From Streptomyces sp. man185 (GTDB lineage Bacteria; Actinomycetota; Actinomycetes; Streptomycetales; Streptomycetaceae), in assembly GCA_002551355.1 (NCBI GenBank), contig NTHE01000023.1, forward strand, positions 47,284 to 111,283: a DNA stretch of 64,000 bases, in the 5' to 3' direction. A program made the position numbers and the translations under genes. This document shows positions 42,386 through 50,800 of the stretch, one piece after another; position 1 is the first letter of the stretch; each line of letters opens with the position of its first letter. Below the pieces are notes generated by a model that worked only from the letters and a program-made list of their open reading frames with translations, was not told the origin of the DNA and ran no database searches.

Positions 42386-43057
42386 TCAGCCCCGGGCGGC
42401 CATCAGGACGCGGCCCCCGACCTCCACCGTGCCGTCCGGCGCGGGTGCGGTGAGGATCTGGGAGCCGCGTCCCTGGGTGATGTTCAGGGCCCGGCCGAGG
42501 TGTGCGCTCAGCAGCACGGCCGCGGCCCCCGTCGCCTCGTCCTCCTCGATGCCTTCGCCCCGCCTCGGGAAGGCCCGCGCCCGGACCCGTCCGGCCGCCT
42601 CGTCCTCCCAGGCCCAGGCGTAGAGCCAGCCCTCGCCGGGCGGCGGTCCCGGCAGCGCCTCGACCTCGGCGGCGCTCGCGTACTGCTGGAGCGTGCGCGG
42701 CGGGACCCACTCGGGGCGGGCGGCGATCCAGGTGAACTCCCCGTCCTGGCGCGCGAACACGTCCCCGACGGCCAGCTCCAGGACCTCCAGGTCCAGCAGC
42801 CAGGCGGTGCCCACCAGCGGGTGTCCGGCGAACGGCAGCCGCAGCCCCGGGGTGTGGATGTCCACCCGGCCGCGTTCCGGGTCATCGACGAACACGGTCT
42901 CGCTGAAGCCCAGTCGCCGGGTCAGCCGCTGCCGGGAGGCCTCGTCGGGGTGGCCGCTCCCGTCGCGTACGACGCCGAGGGCGTTGCCGTGCCGGCCGTC
43001 GGGTCCGCAGAACACCCGCAGGACGTCGATGCCCCGGGGTACGTCGTAGTCGTTCAC
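42386..43057 (-). CDS. PhzF-family isomerase-like protein
   Basis: 223 residues from the GTG at 43057. PhzF/DapF-fold features: GNALGVV near the N-terminus, the presumed catalytic Glu in GFSETVFVD, PFAGHPLVGTAWLL, and EEDEATGAAAVLL near the C-terminus. It is shorter than typical (about 280) and differs clearly from the second PhzF at 61870. Substrate unknown. It lies between the heme oxygenase and hta genes but is separated from the latter by a strong terminator, so it is not clearly part of heme uptake. Confidence 0.78.
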   Translation of the reverse strand: MNDYDVPRGIDVLRVFCGPDGRHGNALGVVRDGSGHPDEASRQRLTRRLGFSETVFVDDPERGRVDIHTPGLRLPFAGHPLVGTAWLLDLEVLELAVGDVFARQDGEFTWIAARPEWVPPRTLQQYASAAEVEALPGPPPGEGWLYAWAWEDEAAGRVRARAFPRRGEGIEEDEATGAAAVLLSAHLGRALNITQGRGSQILTAPAPDGTVEVGGRVLMAARG

Positions 43058-43109
43058 GGGGGCATTCAAGCACTGCCGGGCGCCGGGGCGGAAAGCACGG
43101 GCGGAACGG

Positions 43110-43156
43110 CCCGGGGCCGTACCGGCGAGCACGGGTGCTGCCGGTACGGCCCCGGG
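43110..43156 (-). terminator. Strong hairpin terminator after the first hta gene
   Basis: CCCGGGGCCGTACCGGC (43110-43126) pairs perfectly over 17 bp with 43140-43156; AGCAC/GTGCT inside extends the stem to about 22 bp. It ends minus-strand transcription 25 bp beyond the htaA stop. Confidence 0.8.
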
Positions 43157-43180
43157 GGACGTGCGGGTGGTGCGGGTGGG

Positions 43181-44791
43181 TCAGGCGGTGGTGTCGCGGC
43201 GACGGCGCGCGGCGAGCACGATACCGGCGCCGGCCGCCACGACGACGCCGGAGGCGGCGATCAGGGCGCCGGTCGGGACGTCGGAGCCGGTGGCGGCCAG
43301 GGAGCCGGAGCCGCCGACCGAACCGCCGCCGACCGTGCCGCCGCCGGTGGTCGAACCGCCCGCCGTGGAGCCGCCGGTGGAGCCCGAACCGCCGGTGGAG
43401 CCGGAGCCGCCGGTGGAGCCGGCCGGGAGCTGGGCGTCCTTGTCGATGGAGACCGCGACGTTCAGGGCGTCGAGCGCCTCGCCCTTCTTGTAGAAGCCGC
43501 CGAACGCCTTGGCGCCGTCCGCGGTGAGCGTCGTCGGGACGTTCTTGAGGTTCACGATGCCGCCCTTGGCGGCGAGCGCGCCGGCGGGCACCTTCAGCTC
43601 GGCGAAGGACAGGCCGGTGAACTTGCTGACCTTGCCGGTCTTCTGGTCCTTGGAGGAGACGTCGGCGAGGAGCGTGCCGGAGGCGCCCTCGATGTCGACC
43701 TTCAGGTTGCTGAGAGCCAGGTCGAGGACGTACTCGCCCTTGGTCTCGTGGCCGAGGAAGCGGACCTTGCCCTTGAACGCGGCGTCGAGGGTGTTCTTGT
43801 CGGCGTCGAGGCGGCCGGTCGCCCTGGTGAAGCGGTAGCTGTCGCCGTCGGCGGACGCGCCGTCGCTCGTCACGATCTTGCCGTGGGCGATCGGGCCGAC
43901 CACGTAGGCGCGGAACTTCTCCCTGACGCCCCAGTCGAGATTGCCGTCGACGACCGGGCCGCTGACGGGCGCGGCGGTCTCGGAGGCGGTCGGGGCCGGA
44001 TCGGCGCTCGGGTCCTCGGAGGGGTCCTTCGACGGGTCCTTGCTCGGGTCCTCGGAGGGATCCTTGCTCGGGTCCTTCGAGGGGTCCTTGCCCGGGTCGT
44101 CCGACGGGTCCTTGCTGGGGTCGTCCGACGGGTCCGGGCTCGGCGCCGCGGTCTTGACCTTCAGCGCCACCGGGTCGAGCTCGGCGCCCTTCGCGTAGAA
44201 GCCGGCGAAGACGTCCACACCCTCGGCGGTCAGCGTGGCGGGGATGTCGGTGAGGACCGTCTCGCCGGCCGCGCCGCCGCCGCGCTTGGCGGCGGTCATG
44301 TCGAGCGCGGCGATGGGGGCGTCGTTCTTGGAGACGACGGTGCCGTCCTCCGTCTTGCTGGTGAAGTCGGCGGTGATGGTGCCGGTCTGGCGGCCCGAGC
44401 CGACCTTGATGTCGCTCAGCTTGACGTCGAGCACCCCGTGGTGGCCCTCGAAGCGGACGCTGCCCTTGAACGCGGTCTCGGAGGCGTGCGACCCCATGTC
44501 GTACGAGCCCTTGCCACCGGTGAAGGTGAACGCGCCGTTGCCGGCGGCCTGCCGGGCGCCGTCCGCGACGGTCACCTTGCCCTGCGCGATGGGGCTGACG
44601 ACGTACGTGCGGAAGGACTCCTTGATGCCCCAGTCCAGCGTGCCGTCCACGATCTCCAGTTTCGGGGCGGCGGGGCCGGCTGCCGGAGATCCGGCGGCGA
44701 CGGCCGGGAGCGCGAAGGCGGTGGCGCCGAGGGCGGCGGCCGTGGCGACAGCCGCGGCAAGGGCTATGGGGCGGCGCGTAGTTGCTGCCAT
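43181..44791 (-). CDS. htaA: HtaA-domain heme-binding surface protein with sortase-E LAATG anchor
   Basis: 536 residues from the ATG at 44791 (AGGAG upstream). Signal peptide 1-33; two HtaA domains (about 46-205 and 276-430), each with WGI/VxExFRxYV (axial Tyr) and RFxGHxxxxLDL (His). Between them lies a 45-residue D-P-S-K/E/D repeat linker. The C-terminus has a Gly/Ser/Thr spacer, LAATG at 498-502, a membrane helix and RRRR: a class E sortase (LAxTG) sorting signal. It would capture heme at the wall and pass it inward. Confidence 0.9.
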   Translation of the reverse strand: MAATTRRPIALAAAVATAAALGATAFALPAVAAGSPAAGPAAPKLEIVDGTLDWGIKESFRTYVVSPIAQGKVTVADGARQAAGNGAFTFTGGKGSYDMGSHASETAFKGSVRFEGHHGVLDVKLSDIKVGSGRQTGTITADFTSKTEDGTVVSKNDAPIAALDMTAAKRGGGAAGETVLTDIPATLTAEGVDVFAGFYAKGAELDPVALKVKTAAPSPDPSDDPSKDPSDDPGKDPSKDPSKDPSEDPSKDPSKDPSEDPSADPAPTASETAAPVSGPVVDGNLDWGVREKFRAYVVGPIAHGKIVTSDGASADGDSYRFTRATGRLDADKNTLDAAFKGKVRFLGHETKGEYVLDLALSNLKVDIEGASGTLLADVSSKDQKTGKVSKFTGLSFAELKVPAGALAAKGGIVNLKNVPTTLTADGAKAFGGFYKKGEALDALNVAVSIDKDAQLPAGSTGGSGSTGGSGSTGGSTAGGSTTGGGTVGGGSVGGSGSLAATGSDVPTGALIAASGVVVAAGAGIVLAARRRRDTTA

Positions 44792-44877
44792 GTCGGTGTG
44801 TCTCCTAGAGGGACAGGGGGTGGGAGAGAAGCGAGGGGCGAGGGGGTGAGGATCCATAAGGCACGCACGGGGCGCCG

Positions 44878-46347
44878 TCAGGAGGTCTGAGGTGCGTCGG
44901 AGCCCGTGGTGGCGTCGGAGCCGGGCCCCTGCCCGGGCCCGCGGCGACGCAGGGCGAAGAACGCCGCTCCGGCCGCGCCGAGCAGCAGCGCACCGCCGCC
45001 GACGGCTGCCCAGGTGCCGGCGCCCGGGCCGGAGTCGGAGGAGGCGGCCGCCGGTGCGGCGGAGGGCTCCTCGGCGGCCTTCTTCGTGGGCTCGGCGGCA
45101 GCGGTGGGCTCGCTACCGAGGTCGGGCAGCGCGGGCAGTCGGGCCTTCTCGTCGACGGCCACGGCGAGCGAGACCGGGTCCATCACGGTGCCCGCCTTGT
45201 ACATGGAGCCGAACGCCTCGGCACCGTCGTCGGTGAGGGCGGCGGGGGCTTCGGTGAGGGCGGCGAGGCCGTCCTTCGGCGCGAAGTCCTTGGCAACGAA
45301 GGTGACGATCCGGACGTTCTCGGTGGTCCTGCCCTCGCTGGTGACGTCGGCGGACAGGGTGCCCTCGCCCTTGGCGACGGCGACGGTCATGGCGGCGAAC
45401 TTCAGGTCGAGGTCGTGGGCGCCGGTGAAGCGGATGCTGCCGCTGAACTCCGCGTCCAGCGTCTCCTTCTTCGCGTCGTACGTTCCTTTGCCCTGCGGGA
45501 AGCGGAACAGGGCTCCGCCGTCCTCGGCGCCGTCGGCGAGCGTCCACTTGCCCTGGCCGATGGAGCCGGTGACGTACTCGCGGAAGGTGCGGCGCACCCC
45601 CCAGTCGACGGCGGCGTCCTCGAAGCGGCCCGCCTTCTCCTTGTTCTTCTTCTCCTCCTTGTCCTTCTTCTCGCCCTCGTCCTTCTTCTCGTCCGGGACG
45701 GAGGGCTTCGGCTCGGCGGCGGCGCCCTGGGTGTCGACGGAGAGGCTGACCGGGTCGAGCGGGGTGCCCTCGGTGTAGTAGCCGGCGAAGGCCGAGGCTC
45801 CCTCGGCGGTCAGGGTGGTGGGGACGTCGGTGAGGGCGATGGGGGTGGAACCGCCCGTCATGTTGATCCCGCCGAGGCCGAGCTCGGCCAGCGGAACCTG
45901 GGAGCGGTTGGAGACCTTGCCGGTCCCCCGCTCCTTGCTGACCATGTCCGCGTGGAGCGTCCCGCCGCCCCCGCTGATCTTGATCGTGGGGCGGCTGATC
46001 GTGAGGTCGAGCTCGTTGCCGCCGTCGGCCTTCTTGTGGCCCATGAAGTGCACGCCGCCGGAGAAGCCGGAGCTGAGCGCCCCGGAGTCCGGGTCGTAGG
46101 AGCCGGTCGCCGAGTGGAAGCGGAACTGGCTGCCGCCGACCGTGGCCGCGCCGCCGGTCAGGCTCCAGCTGCCGTTCGCTATGGGCCCGGTGACGTAACT
46201 CTGGAAGGAGGACTTGATGCCCCAGTCCAGCCGGCCGCCCTGCACCGTTCGGCTTGCCGCTTGCGCGGTGGCGGCGGGGAGCAGGGCTCCCAGCAGCACC
46301 GCGAGGAGCGCGACGGCGAGCGCGCGGGTGGATCTGGACGACGGCAT
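44878..46347 (-). CDS. HtaA-domain heme-binding protein, membrane-anchored
   Basis: 489 residues from the ATG at 46347 (GGAGG 7 nt upstream). Signal peptide 1-30 (ending TAQAAS); HtaA domain 1 with WGIKSSFQSYVTGPI and HFMGHKKADGG; a Lys/Glu-rich linker (DEKKDEGEKKDKEEKK); HtaA domain 2 with WGVRRTFREYVTGSI but RFTGAHDLDL, where the usual Gly-His is altered. C-terminal helix WAAVGGGALLLGAAGAAFFA plus RRR, without a LAxTG signal. First gene of the minus-strand pair, 86 bp before htaA; probably relays heme from the wall protein to HmuT. Confidence 0.87.
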   Translation of the reverse strand: MPSSRSTRALAVALLAVLLGALLPAATAQAASRTVQGGRLDWGIKSSFQSYVTGPIANGSWSLTGGAATVGGSQFRFHSATGSYDPDSGALSSGFSGGVHFMGHKKADGGNELDLTISRPTIKISGGGGTLHADMVSKERGTGKVSNRSQVPLAELGLGGINMTGGSTPIALTDVPTTLTAEGASAFAGYYTEGTPLDPVSLSVDTQGAAAEPKPSVPDEKKDEGEKKDKEEKKNKEKAGRFEDAAVDWGVRRTFREYVTGSIGQGKWTLADGAEDGGALFRFPQGKGTYDAKKETLDAEFSGSIRFTGAHDLDLKFAAMTVAVAKGEGTLSADVTSEGRTTENVRIVTFVAKDFAPKDGLAALTEAPAALTDDGAEAFGSMYKAGTVMDPVSLAVAVDEKARLPALPDLGSEPTAAAEPTKKAAEEPSAAPAAASSDSGPGAGTWAAVGGGALLLGAAGAAFFALRRRGPGQGPGSDATTGSDAPQTS

Positions 46348-46372
46348 GAGCGACCCTCCGAGGACTGGATAC

Positions 46373-46391
46373 ATAGGTAAGGCTAACCTAA
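46373..46391. promoter_or_regulatory. Near-consensus iron box shared by the divergent hta and hmuTUV genes
   Basis: ATAGGTAAGGCTAACCTAA matches the DtxR/IdeR/DmdR box TTAGGTTAGGCTAACCTAA at 17 of 19 positions. It lies 25 bp before the hta start and 100 bp before hmuT, so one site can repress both directions when iron is plentiful. Confidence 0.88.
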
Positions 46392-46490
46392 GGTATTCCC
46401 AGCCTGTGTCGGAACCCCTCCGGCGCCTCCACCATCTCGACACATCCGAACCACCCACCGCACGCCGCAGATCGACAGGACGGTGCCCCC

Positions 46491-47573
46491 GTGCGCATCT
46501 CGCAGGACTTCGCCCCGACGGGCCCGGACGCCGGACGGACGGCCCGCCTTCGACCGGTCCGGGGCAGGGCTGCCGCCGCACTCACCGCAGCCGTCGCCCT
46601 CGCCCTGGTCCTGACCGGCTGCGGCTCAGGGGGCGATGCCGGGCCGAAGCCGGCGTCCGCCAAGAGCTCCGCCGACGCGGACCGGGTCGAGCCGCTGGCG
46701 GCCCCGCCCGCACCGAAGTTGCCGGTGACGGTCGACTCGGCGGACGGTTCGAAGGTCACGATCGACTCCACCGACCGGATCGTGCCGCTGACGGGTTCGC
46801 TGAGCGAGATCGTCTTCACCCTCGGCTTCGGCAAGCAGGTCGTCGCCCGGGACATCACCGCCACCTTCGAACAGGCTACGAGGCTCCCGGTGGTGACCCG
46901 GGCCCACGACGTCTCGGCGGAGAGCGTGCTCTCCCTGAAGCCGACGGTCGTCCTCGCCGACACCAGCACCGGACCGGCCGAGGCCATCGACCAGATCCGT
47001 GACGCGGGCATCCCGCTGCTCGTCGTCGAGCCCGCCAAGGGACTCGACGACGTGGGCCGCCGTATCGACACCGTCGCCGAGGCCCTCGGCGTACCGGCGG
47101 CCGGTACGGAGCTCAAGGAGCGCACCGAGAAGCGGATCGCCACCGTCCAGAAGGCCATCCCGGCCCCCGCCGGCGGAGAGAAGCCCCGCGTCGCCTTCCT
47201 CTACCTGCGCGGTTCGGCCTCCGTCTATCTGCTGGGCGGTGCGGAGTCCGGGGCCAGTTCGCTGCTGGAGGCGGCGGGCGCGGTCGACGCCGGCAAGGAG
47301 TCCGGGCTGGACAAGGACTTCACCGCCATCACCAGCGAGGCGCTCGCCAAGGCCGCGCCGGACGCGATCCTCCTGATGACCAAAGGGTTCGAATCGGTCG
47401 GCGGCATGGACGGTCTGGTGAAGATCCCGGGCATCGCGGAGACCCCGGCCGGCATGGACCGCCGGATCGTCACCGTCGACGACGGGGTGCTGCTGAACTA
47501 CGGGCCGCGCACCGACCGGGTGCTCACCGAGATCGTCGAGCAGCTGTACGCCGAGGGCGGCGAGGGCCGGTGA
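46491..47573 (+). CDS. hmuT: Heme-binding lipoprotein HmuT
   Basis: 360 residues from a GTG (CAGGACGG upstream). Long N-terminus with lipobox VLTGC. Periplasmic-binding (TroA-like/FepB) domain: RIVPLTGSLSEIVFTLGFGK, ARDITATFEQATRLPVV and a backbone helix. Receives heme from HtaA proteins and delivers it to HmuU. The stop overlaps the hmuU GTG (GTGA). Confidence 0.92.
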   Translation: MRISQDFAPTGPDAGRTARLRPVRGRAAAALTAAVALALVLTGCGSGGDAGPKPASAKSSADADRVEPLAAPPAPKLPVTVDSADGSKVTIDSTDRIVPLTGSLSEIVFTLGFGKQVVARDITATFEQATRLPVVTRAHDVSAESVLSLKPTVVLADTSTGPAEAIDQIRDAGIPLLVVEPAKGLDDVGRRIDTVAEALGVPAAGTELKERTEKRIATVQKAIPAPAGGEKPRVAFLYLRGSASVYLLGGAESGASSLLEAAGAVDAGKESGLDKDFTAITSEALAKAAPDAILLMTKGFESVGGMDGLVKIPGIAETPAGMDRRIVTVDDGVLLNYGPRTDRVLTEIVEQLYAEGGEGR

Positions 47574-48697
47574 CCACCTCCTACGAGGAACGCACCGAGC
47601 CGGTGGGGAAGTCCCCGGGCAAGGAGGCGAAGGGGACGAACGGGGCGGCGGAAGCGGCCCCCAAGTCCCTCCGCAGCAGGGCGTATCTGCTCACCGCGGC
47701 GCTCTCCCTCGCCCTGCTCGCCGGTTGTCTACTGTCCGTGGCGATCGGCGCGTACTCCATCCCGCTCGGTGACGTCCTGTCCTCCGTGCAGCACCGGATC
47801 GGGCTCGGCGGCCGGGAGTTGGACCGGGTCGGCGAGAGCGTCCTGTGGAACGTGCGGCTCCCCCGGGTCGCCCTCGCGCTGCTCGTCGGCGCGTCCCTCG
47901 GCTGTGCGGGCGCGCTGATGCAGGGCGTGTTCGGCAATCCGCTGGCCGAGCCCGGCGTGATCGGAATCTCGGCGGGCGCCGCGGTCGGCGCGGTCGCCTC
48001 GATCGCGCTCGGCCTGACCTTCTTCGGCAACTGGACCATCACCGTCTTCGCGTTCATCGCGGGGCTCATCACCGTGCTGCTCGTCTACACGCTCTCGCGC
48101 TCCGGCGGCCGGACCGAAGTGGTGACGCTGATCCTGACCGGTATCGCCGTCAACGCCTTCGCGGGGGCGCTGATCGGGCTTTTCATCTTCTTCGCGGACA
48201 ACGCGCAGATCACCCAGATCACCTTCTGGCAGCTCGGTTCGCTCTCCCAGGCGACCTGGCCCAAGGTGCTGGCCGTGCTGCCGTGCGCGCTGGCCGGTCT
48301 GCTCATCGCCCCGTTCTACTCGCGCAAGCTGGACCTCCTGGCGCTCGGGGAGCGGCCCGCCCGGCACCTGGGCGTGGACGTGGAGCGGCTGCGGATCGTG
48401 CTGGTGCTGGTGGTGGCGCTGCTGACGGCCGCCGCGGTCGCCGTGGCGGGGATCATCTCCTTCGTCGGGCTGCTCGTGCCGCATCTGCTGCGGATGGCGA
48501 ACGGCCCCGGCCACCGCTTCCTCGTCCCGGGCAGCGCGCTCGGCGGCGCCCTGGTCCTGGTGGCGGGCGACCTCGCGGCCCGTACGGTGGCGGCCCCCGC
48601 CGAACTGCCGCTCGGGGTGCTGACCGCGCTCTTCGGCAGCCCGTTCTTCTTCTGGCTGCTGCGCAGGACCCGTCGTAAGCAAGGTGGTTGGGCATGA
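47570..48697 (+). CDS. hmuU: Heme ABC transporter permease HmuU
   Basis: 375 residues, FecCD/BtuC type with about ten membrane helices after a 40-residue Lys/Glu/Ala-rich N-terminus. Typical segments: NVRLPRVALALLVGASLGCA, GALMQGVFGNPLAEPGVIGI and GLLVPHLLRMANGPGHRFLV. Forms the heme channel with HmuV; coupled by overlaps to both hmuT and hmuV. Confidence 0.93.
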   Translation: MTTSYEERTEPVGKSPGKEAKGTNGAAEAAPKSLRSRAYLLTAALSLALLAGCLLSVAIGAYSIPLGDVLSSVQHRIGLGGRELDRVGESVLWNVRLPRVALALLVGASLGCAGALMQGVFGNPLAEPGVIGISAGAAVGAVASIALGLTFFGNWTITVFAFIAGLITVLLVYTLSRSGGRTEVVTLILTGIAVNAFAGALIGLFIFFADNAQITQITFWQLGSLSQATWPKVLAVLPCALAGLLIAPFYSRKLDLLALGERPARHLGVDVERLRIVLVLVVALLTAAAVAVAGIISFVGLLVPHLLRMANGPGHRFLVPGSALGGALVLVAGDLAARTVAAPAELPLGVLTALFGSPFFFWLLRRTRRKQGGWA

Positions 48698-49533
48698 GGA
48701 CGCTGAGAGACCTGTTCGCGGTACGCACCCGGGAGCTGCCCTCGCCCGTCGCCGTCGGCTCCCCCGCCGTCGAGGCCGCCGCTCTGTCGGTCCGGCTCGG
48801 GCAGCGGCAGGTGCTGGACTCCGTCGACCTGACCGCGCACGCGGGCGAGGTGGTCGCCCTGGTCGGGCCGAACGGGGCCGGCAAGTCGACGCTGCTGGCG
48901 GCGCTGGCCGCCGATCTGCCCGCCGGGAGCGGCGAGGTGCGGATCGACGGTCGCCCGGCCACCGCGTGGTCCGCGCCCGAACTGGCGCTGCGCCGCTCGG
49001 TGCTGCCGCAGTCGGCCGTGCTGTCCTTCCCGTTCCCGGTGGAGGACGTCGTACGGATGGGGCGGGCGCCCTGGGCCGGTACGGAGCGGGAGGACGAGGA
49101 TGACGCGGCGGTGGCGGCGGCGATGGCGGCCACCGAGGTGACCCGGTTCGCGGCCCGCCCGTTCTCCGCGCTGTCGGGCGGTGAGAAGGCCCGGGTGGCG
49201 CTGGCCCGGGTGCTGGCGCAGCGGGCCCCGCTGATGCTGCTCGACGAGCCGACGGCCGCCCTGGACCTGCGCCACCAGGAACTGGTGCTGCGGATCTGCC
49301 GGGAGCGGGCGGCCGTCGGGGACGCGGTGGTCGTCGTCCTGCACGATCTGGGTCTCGCGGCGGCGTACGCGGACCGGGCCGCCGTCCTGCACGACGGGCG
49401 GATCGCGGAACTCGGCCCGCCGGACGAGGTCTTCACCGGCGAGCTGCTCGGCGAGGTCTACCGGCAGCCGGTGGAGGTCTTCCCCCACCCGCGCACGGGC
49501 ACGCCGCTGATCGTGCCGGTGCGTCAGGTCTGA
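48694..49533 (+). CDS. hmuV: Heme ABC transporter ATPase HmuV
   Basis: 279 residues from the ATG at 48694, chosen for its ATGA overlap with hmuU and the AAGG upstream; a TTG at 48688 is less likely. Walker A GPNGAGKST, signature LSGGEKARVAL, Walker B LMLLDEPTAALD, switch LHDLG. Energises heme import. Confidence 0.93.
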   Translation: MRTLRDLFAVRTRELPSPVAVGSPAVEAAALSVRLGQRQVLDSVDLTAHAGEVVALVGPNGAGKSTLLAALAADLPAGSGEVRIDGRPATAWSAPELALRRSVLPQSAVLSFPFPVEDVVRMGRAPWAGTEREDEDDAAVAAAMAATEVTRFAARPFSALSGGEKARVALARVLAQRAPLMLLDEPTAALDLRHQELVLRICRERAAVGDAVVVVLHDLGLAAAYADRAAVLHDGRIAELGPPDEVFTGELLGEVYRQPVEVFPHPRTGTPLIVPVRQV

Positions 49534-49682
49534 GCCGGCCGGCCCGGGCTCCGGTCACCGGTCACCGGCCCGAGGTCACGGTGTGGACGCTGTATCCGGT
49601 CCCCGCCCGCACGCCGTTCGCCGCCCCGGTAGGGTTTCGACGGTCAGTGCGGGCGACGGATCAGAAGGCGCAGAAGCAACGG

Positions 49683-50705
49683 ATGACGAGACACCCTGGG
49701 CTGGGTCGGCTGACGGCGGGGCTCGCGACGGCGACGGTGCTGTGCGTGACGGCGAGCGGCTGTGTGACGGTGCACGGGGAGCTGGAAGTGCTGCCCGGCG
49801 CGAAGAAGCCCGAGGCGGCGCAGGCGCTCAAGGACTTCACCGACGCCTACAACGCGGCGGACAAGGCGTTCGATCCGGCGCTGGACGCGGACCGGGTGAC
49901 GGGTTCGCTCGGCGCGATCAACCAGGCCGGGCTGAAGGCGCGGCAGACGTACAACCCCGACGGCAACAAGGCGCACCAGCCGCTGGTGCTGGACGACGCC
50001 ACCTACATCATCCCCAAGAAGGCGGGCTGGCCCCGCTGGTTCGTCGCGGACACCGACTCCAACCGGGACCAGGACGGCGGGAAGCTGGACACCCGCTGGC
50101 TGGTGGTGTTCGTACGCTCAAGCCCCGACGCGCTGTGGAAGGCGGCCTATCTCGGGGTCCTCCCGGCCTCCCAGGTGCCGGAGTTCACCCTGGACGGGGA
50201 CGGGCTCGCCTCCCCGGTGGAGCCTACGGGCGACGAGCTGGCCGTCGCGCCCGCGGACCTGAGCTCCTCGTACGCCGGCTATCTGCAGAACGGCTCCCCG
50301 GACGTGTTCGTGCCCTCCACGGCGACCTCGGGCTGGCGCGAGACGCGCCGCACCACGCGGCGGGCGGGGTTCTCGTACCAGTACGTCGACCAGCCGCTGA
50401 CGGGGGGCACGTTCGCACCGCTCGGGCTGCGCACCGAGGACGGCGGGGCGCTGGTCTTCTTCAGCAGCAAGCACTTCGAGCGGCAGACCGCGGCGAAGGG
50501 GCTGCGGCCCGAGGTCACGGCGGACGTGAAGGCGCTCCTCACCGGCGAGGTGAACAGCAGCCTCACCAAGGAGCGGGTCTCCAGCCAGCTGGTGCACGTG
50601 CCGCCGCGCGCCGCGGGGGCCGGCTCCGGTTCGGACGCGGGCTCCGGCGGCAAGGTGCGGATGCTGAACCGGCTGCCGGGCCTGGTAGCGGCGAAGGGCG
50701 AATAG
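49683..50705 (+). CDS. Putative lipoprotein of unknown function
   Basis: 340 residues from the ATG at 49683. Signal peptide ends in VTASGC (lipidation Cys about residue 26). The mature part is an alpha/beta domain without recognised motif, containing ATYIIPKKAGWPRWFVADTD and GALVFFSSKHFERQTAAKGL, and a Gly/Ser-rich stretch near the end. Actinobacterial lipoproteins like this are usually unannotated. The gene is not linked to hmuV; 149 bp separate them. Confidence 0.72.
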   Translation: MTRHPGLGRLTAGLATATVLCVTASGCVTVHGELEVLPGAKKPEAAQALKDFTDAYNAADKAFDPALDADRVTGSLGAINQAGLKARQTYNPDGNKAHQPLVLDDATYIIPKKAGWPRWFVADTDSNRDQDGGKLDTRWLVVFVRSSPDALWKAAYLGVLPASQVPEFTLDGDGLASPVEPTGDELAVAPADLSSSYAGYLQNGSPDVFVPSTATSGWRETRRTTRRAGFSYQYVDQPLTGGTFAPLGLRTEDGGALVFFSSKHFERQTAAKGLRPEVTADVKALLTGEVNSSLTKERVSSQLVHVPPRAAGAGSGSDAGSGGKVRMLNRLPGLVAAKGE

Positions 50706-50710
50706 CGGCG

Positions 50711-50736
50711 CGGGCCGCCGGGCCGTCGGCGGCCCG
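50711..50736 (+). terminator. Terminator after the lipoprotein gene
   Basis: CGGGCCGCCG and CGGCGGCCCG form a perfect 10-bp stem with a 6-nt loop, 6 bp after the stop. Confidence 0.65.
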
Positions 50737-50762
50737 GCGACGCCGCGCGGCAGGCGGTCGAA

Positions 50763-50800
50763 CAGCGGCTCAGCACTCAGCGGCTCAGCGGCTCAGCGGC
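50763..50800. repeat. Tandem CAGCGGCT octamers at the 3' end of the primase-like gene
   Basis: CAGCGGCT at 50763, 50778 and 50786, with truncated units at 50771 and 50794. The minus-strand gene's stop codon (50785-50787) is inside the array. Confidence 0.7.

Noticed and set aside
43999..44145. Repeat array resembling a CRISPR or satellite
   Set aside because: Units are short, in frame and encode the Asp-Pro-Ser linker of HtaA; no spacers.
46397..46490. Possible second iron box nearer hmuT
   Set aside because: No TTAGG/CCTAA pairs beyond the box at 46373-46391.
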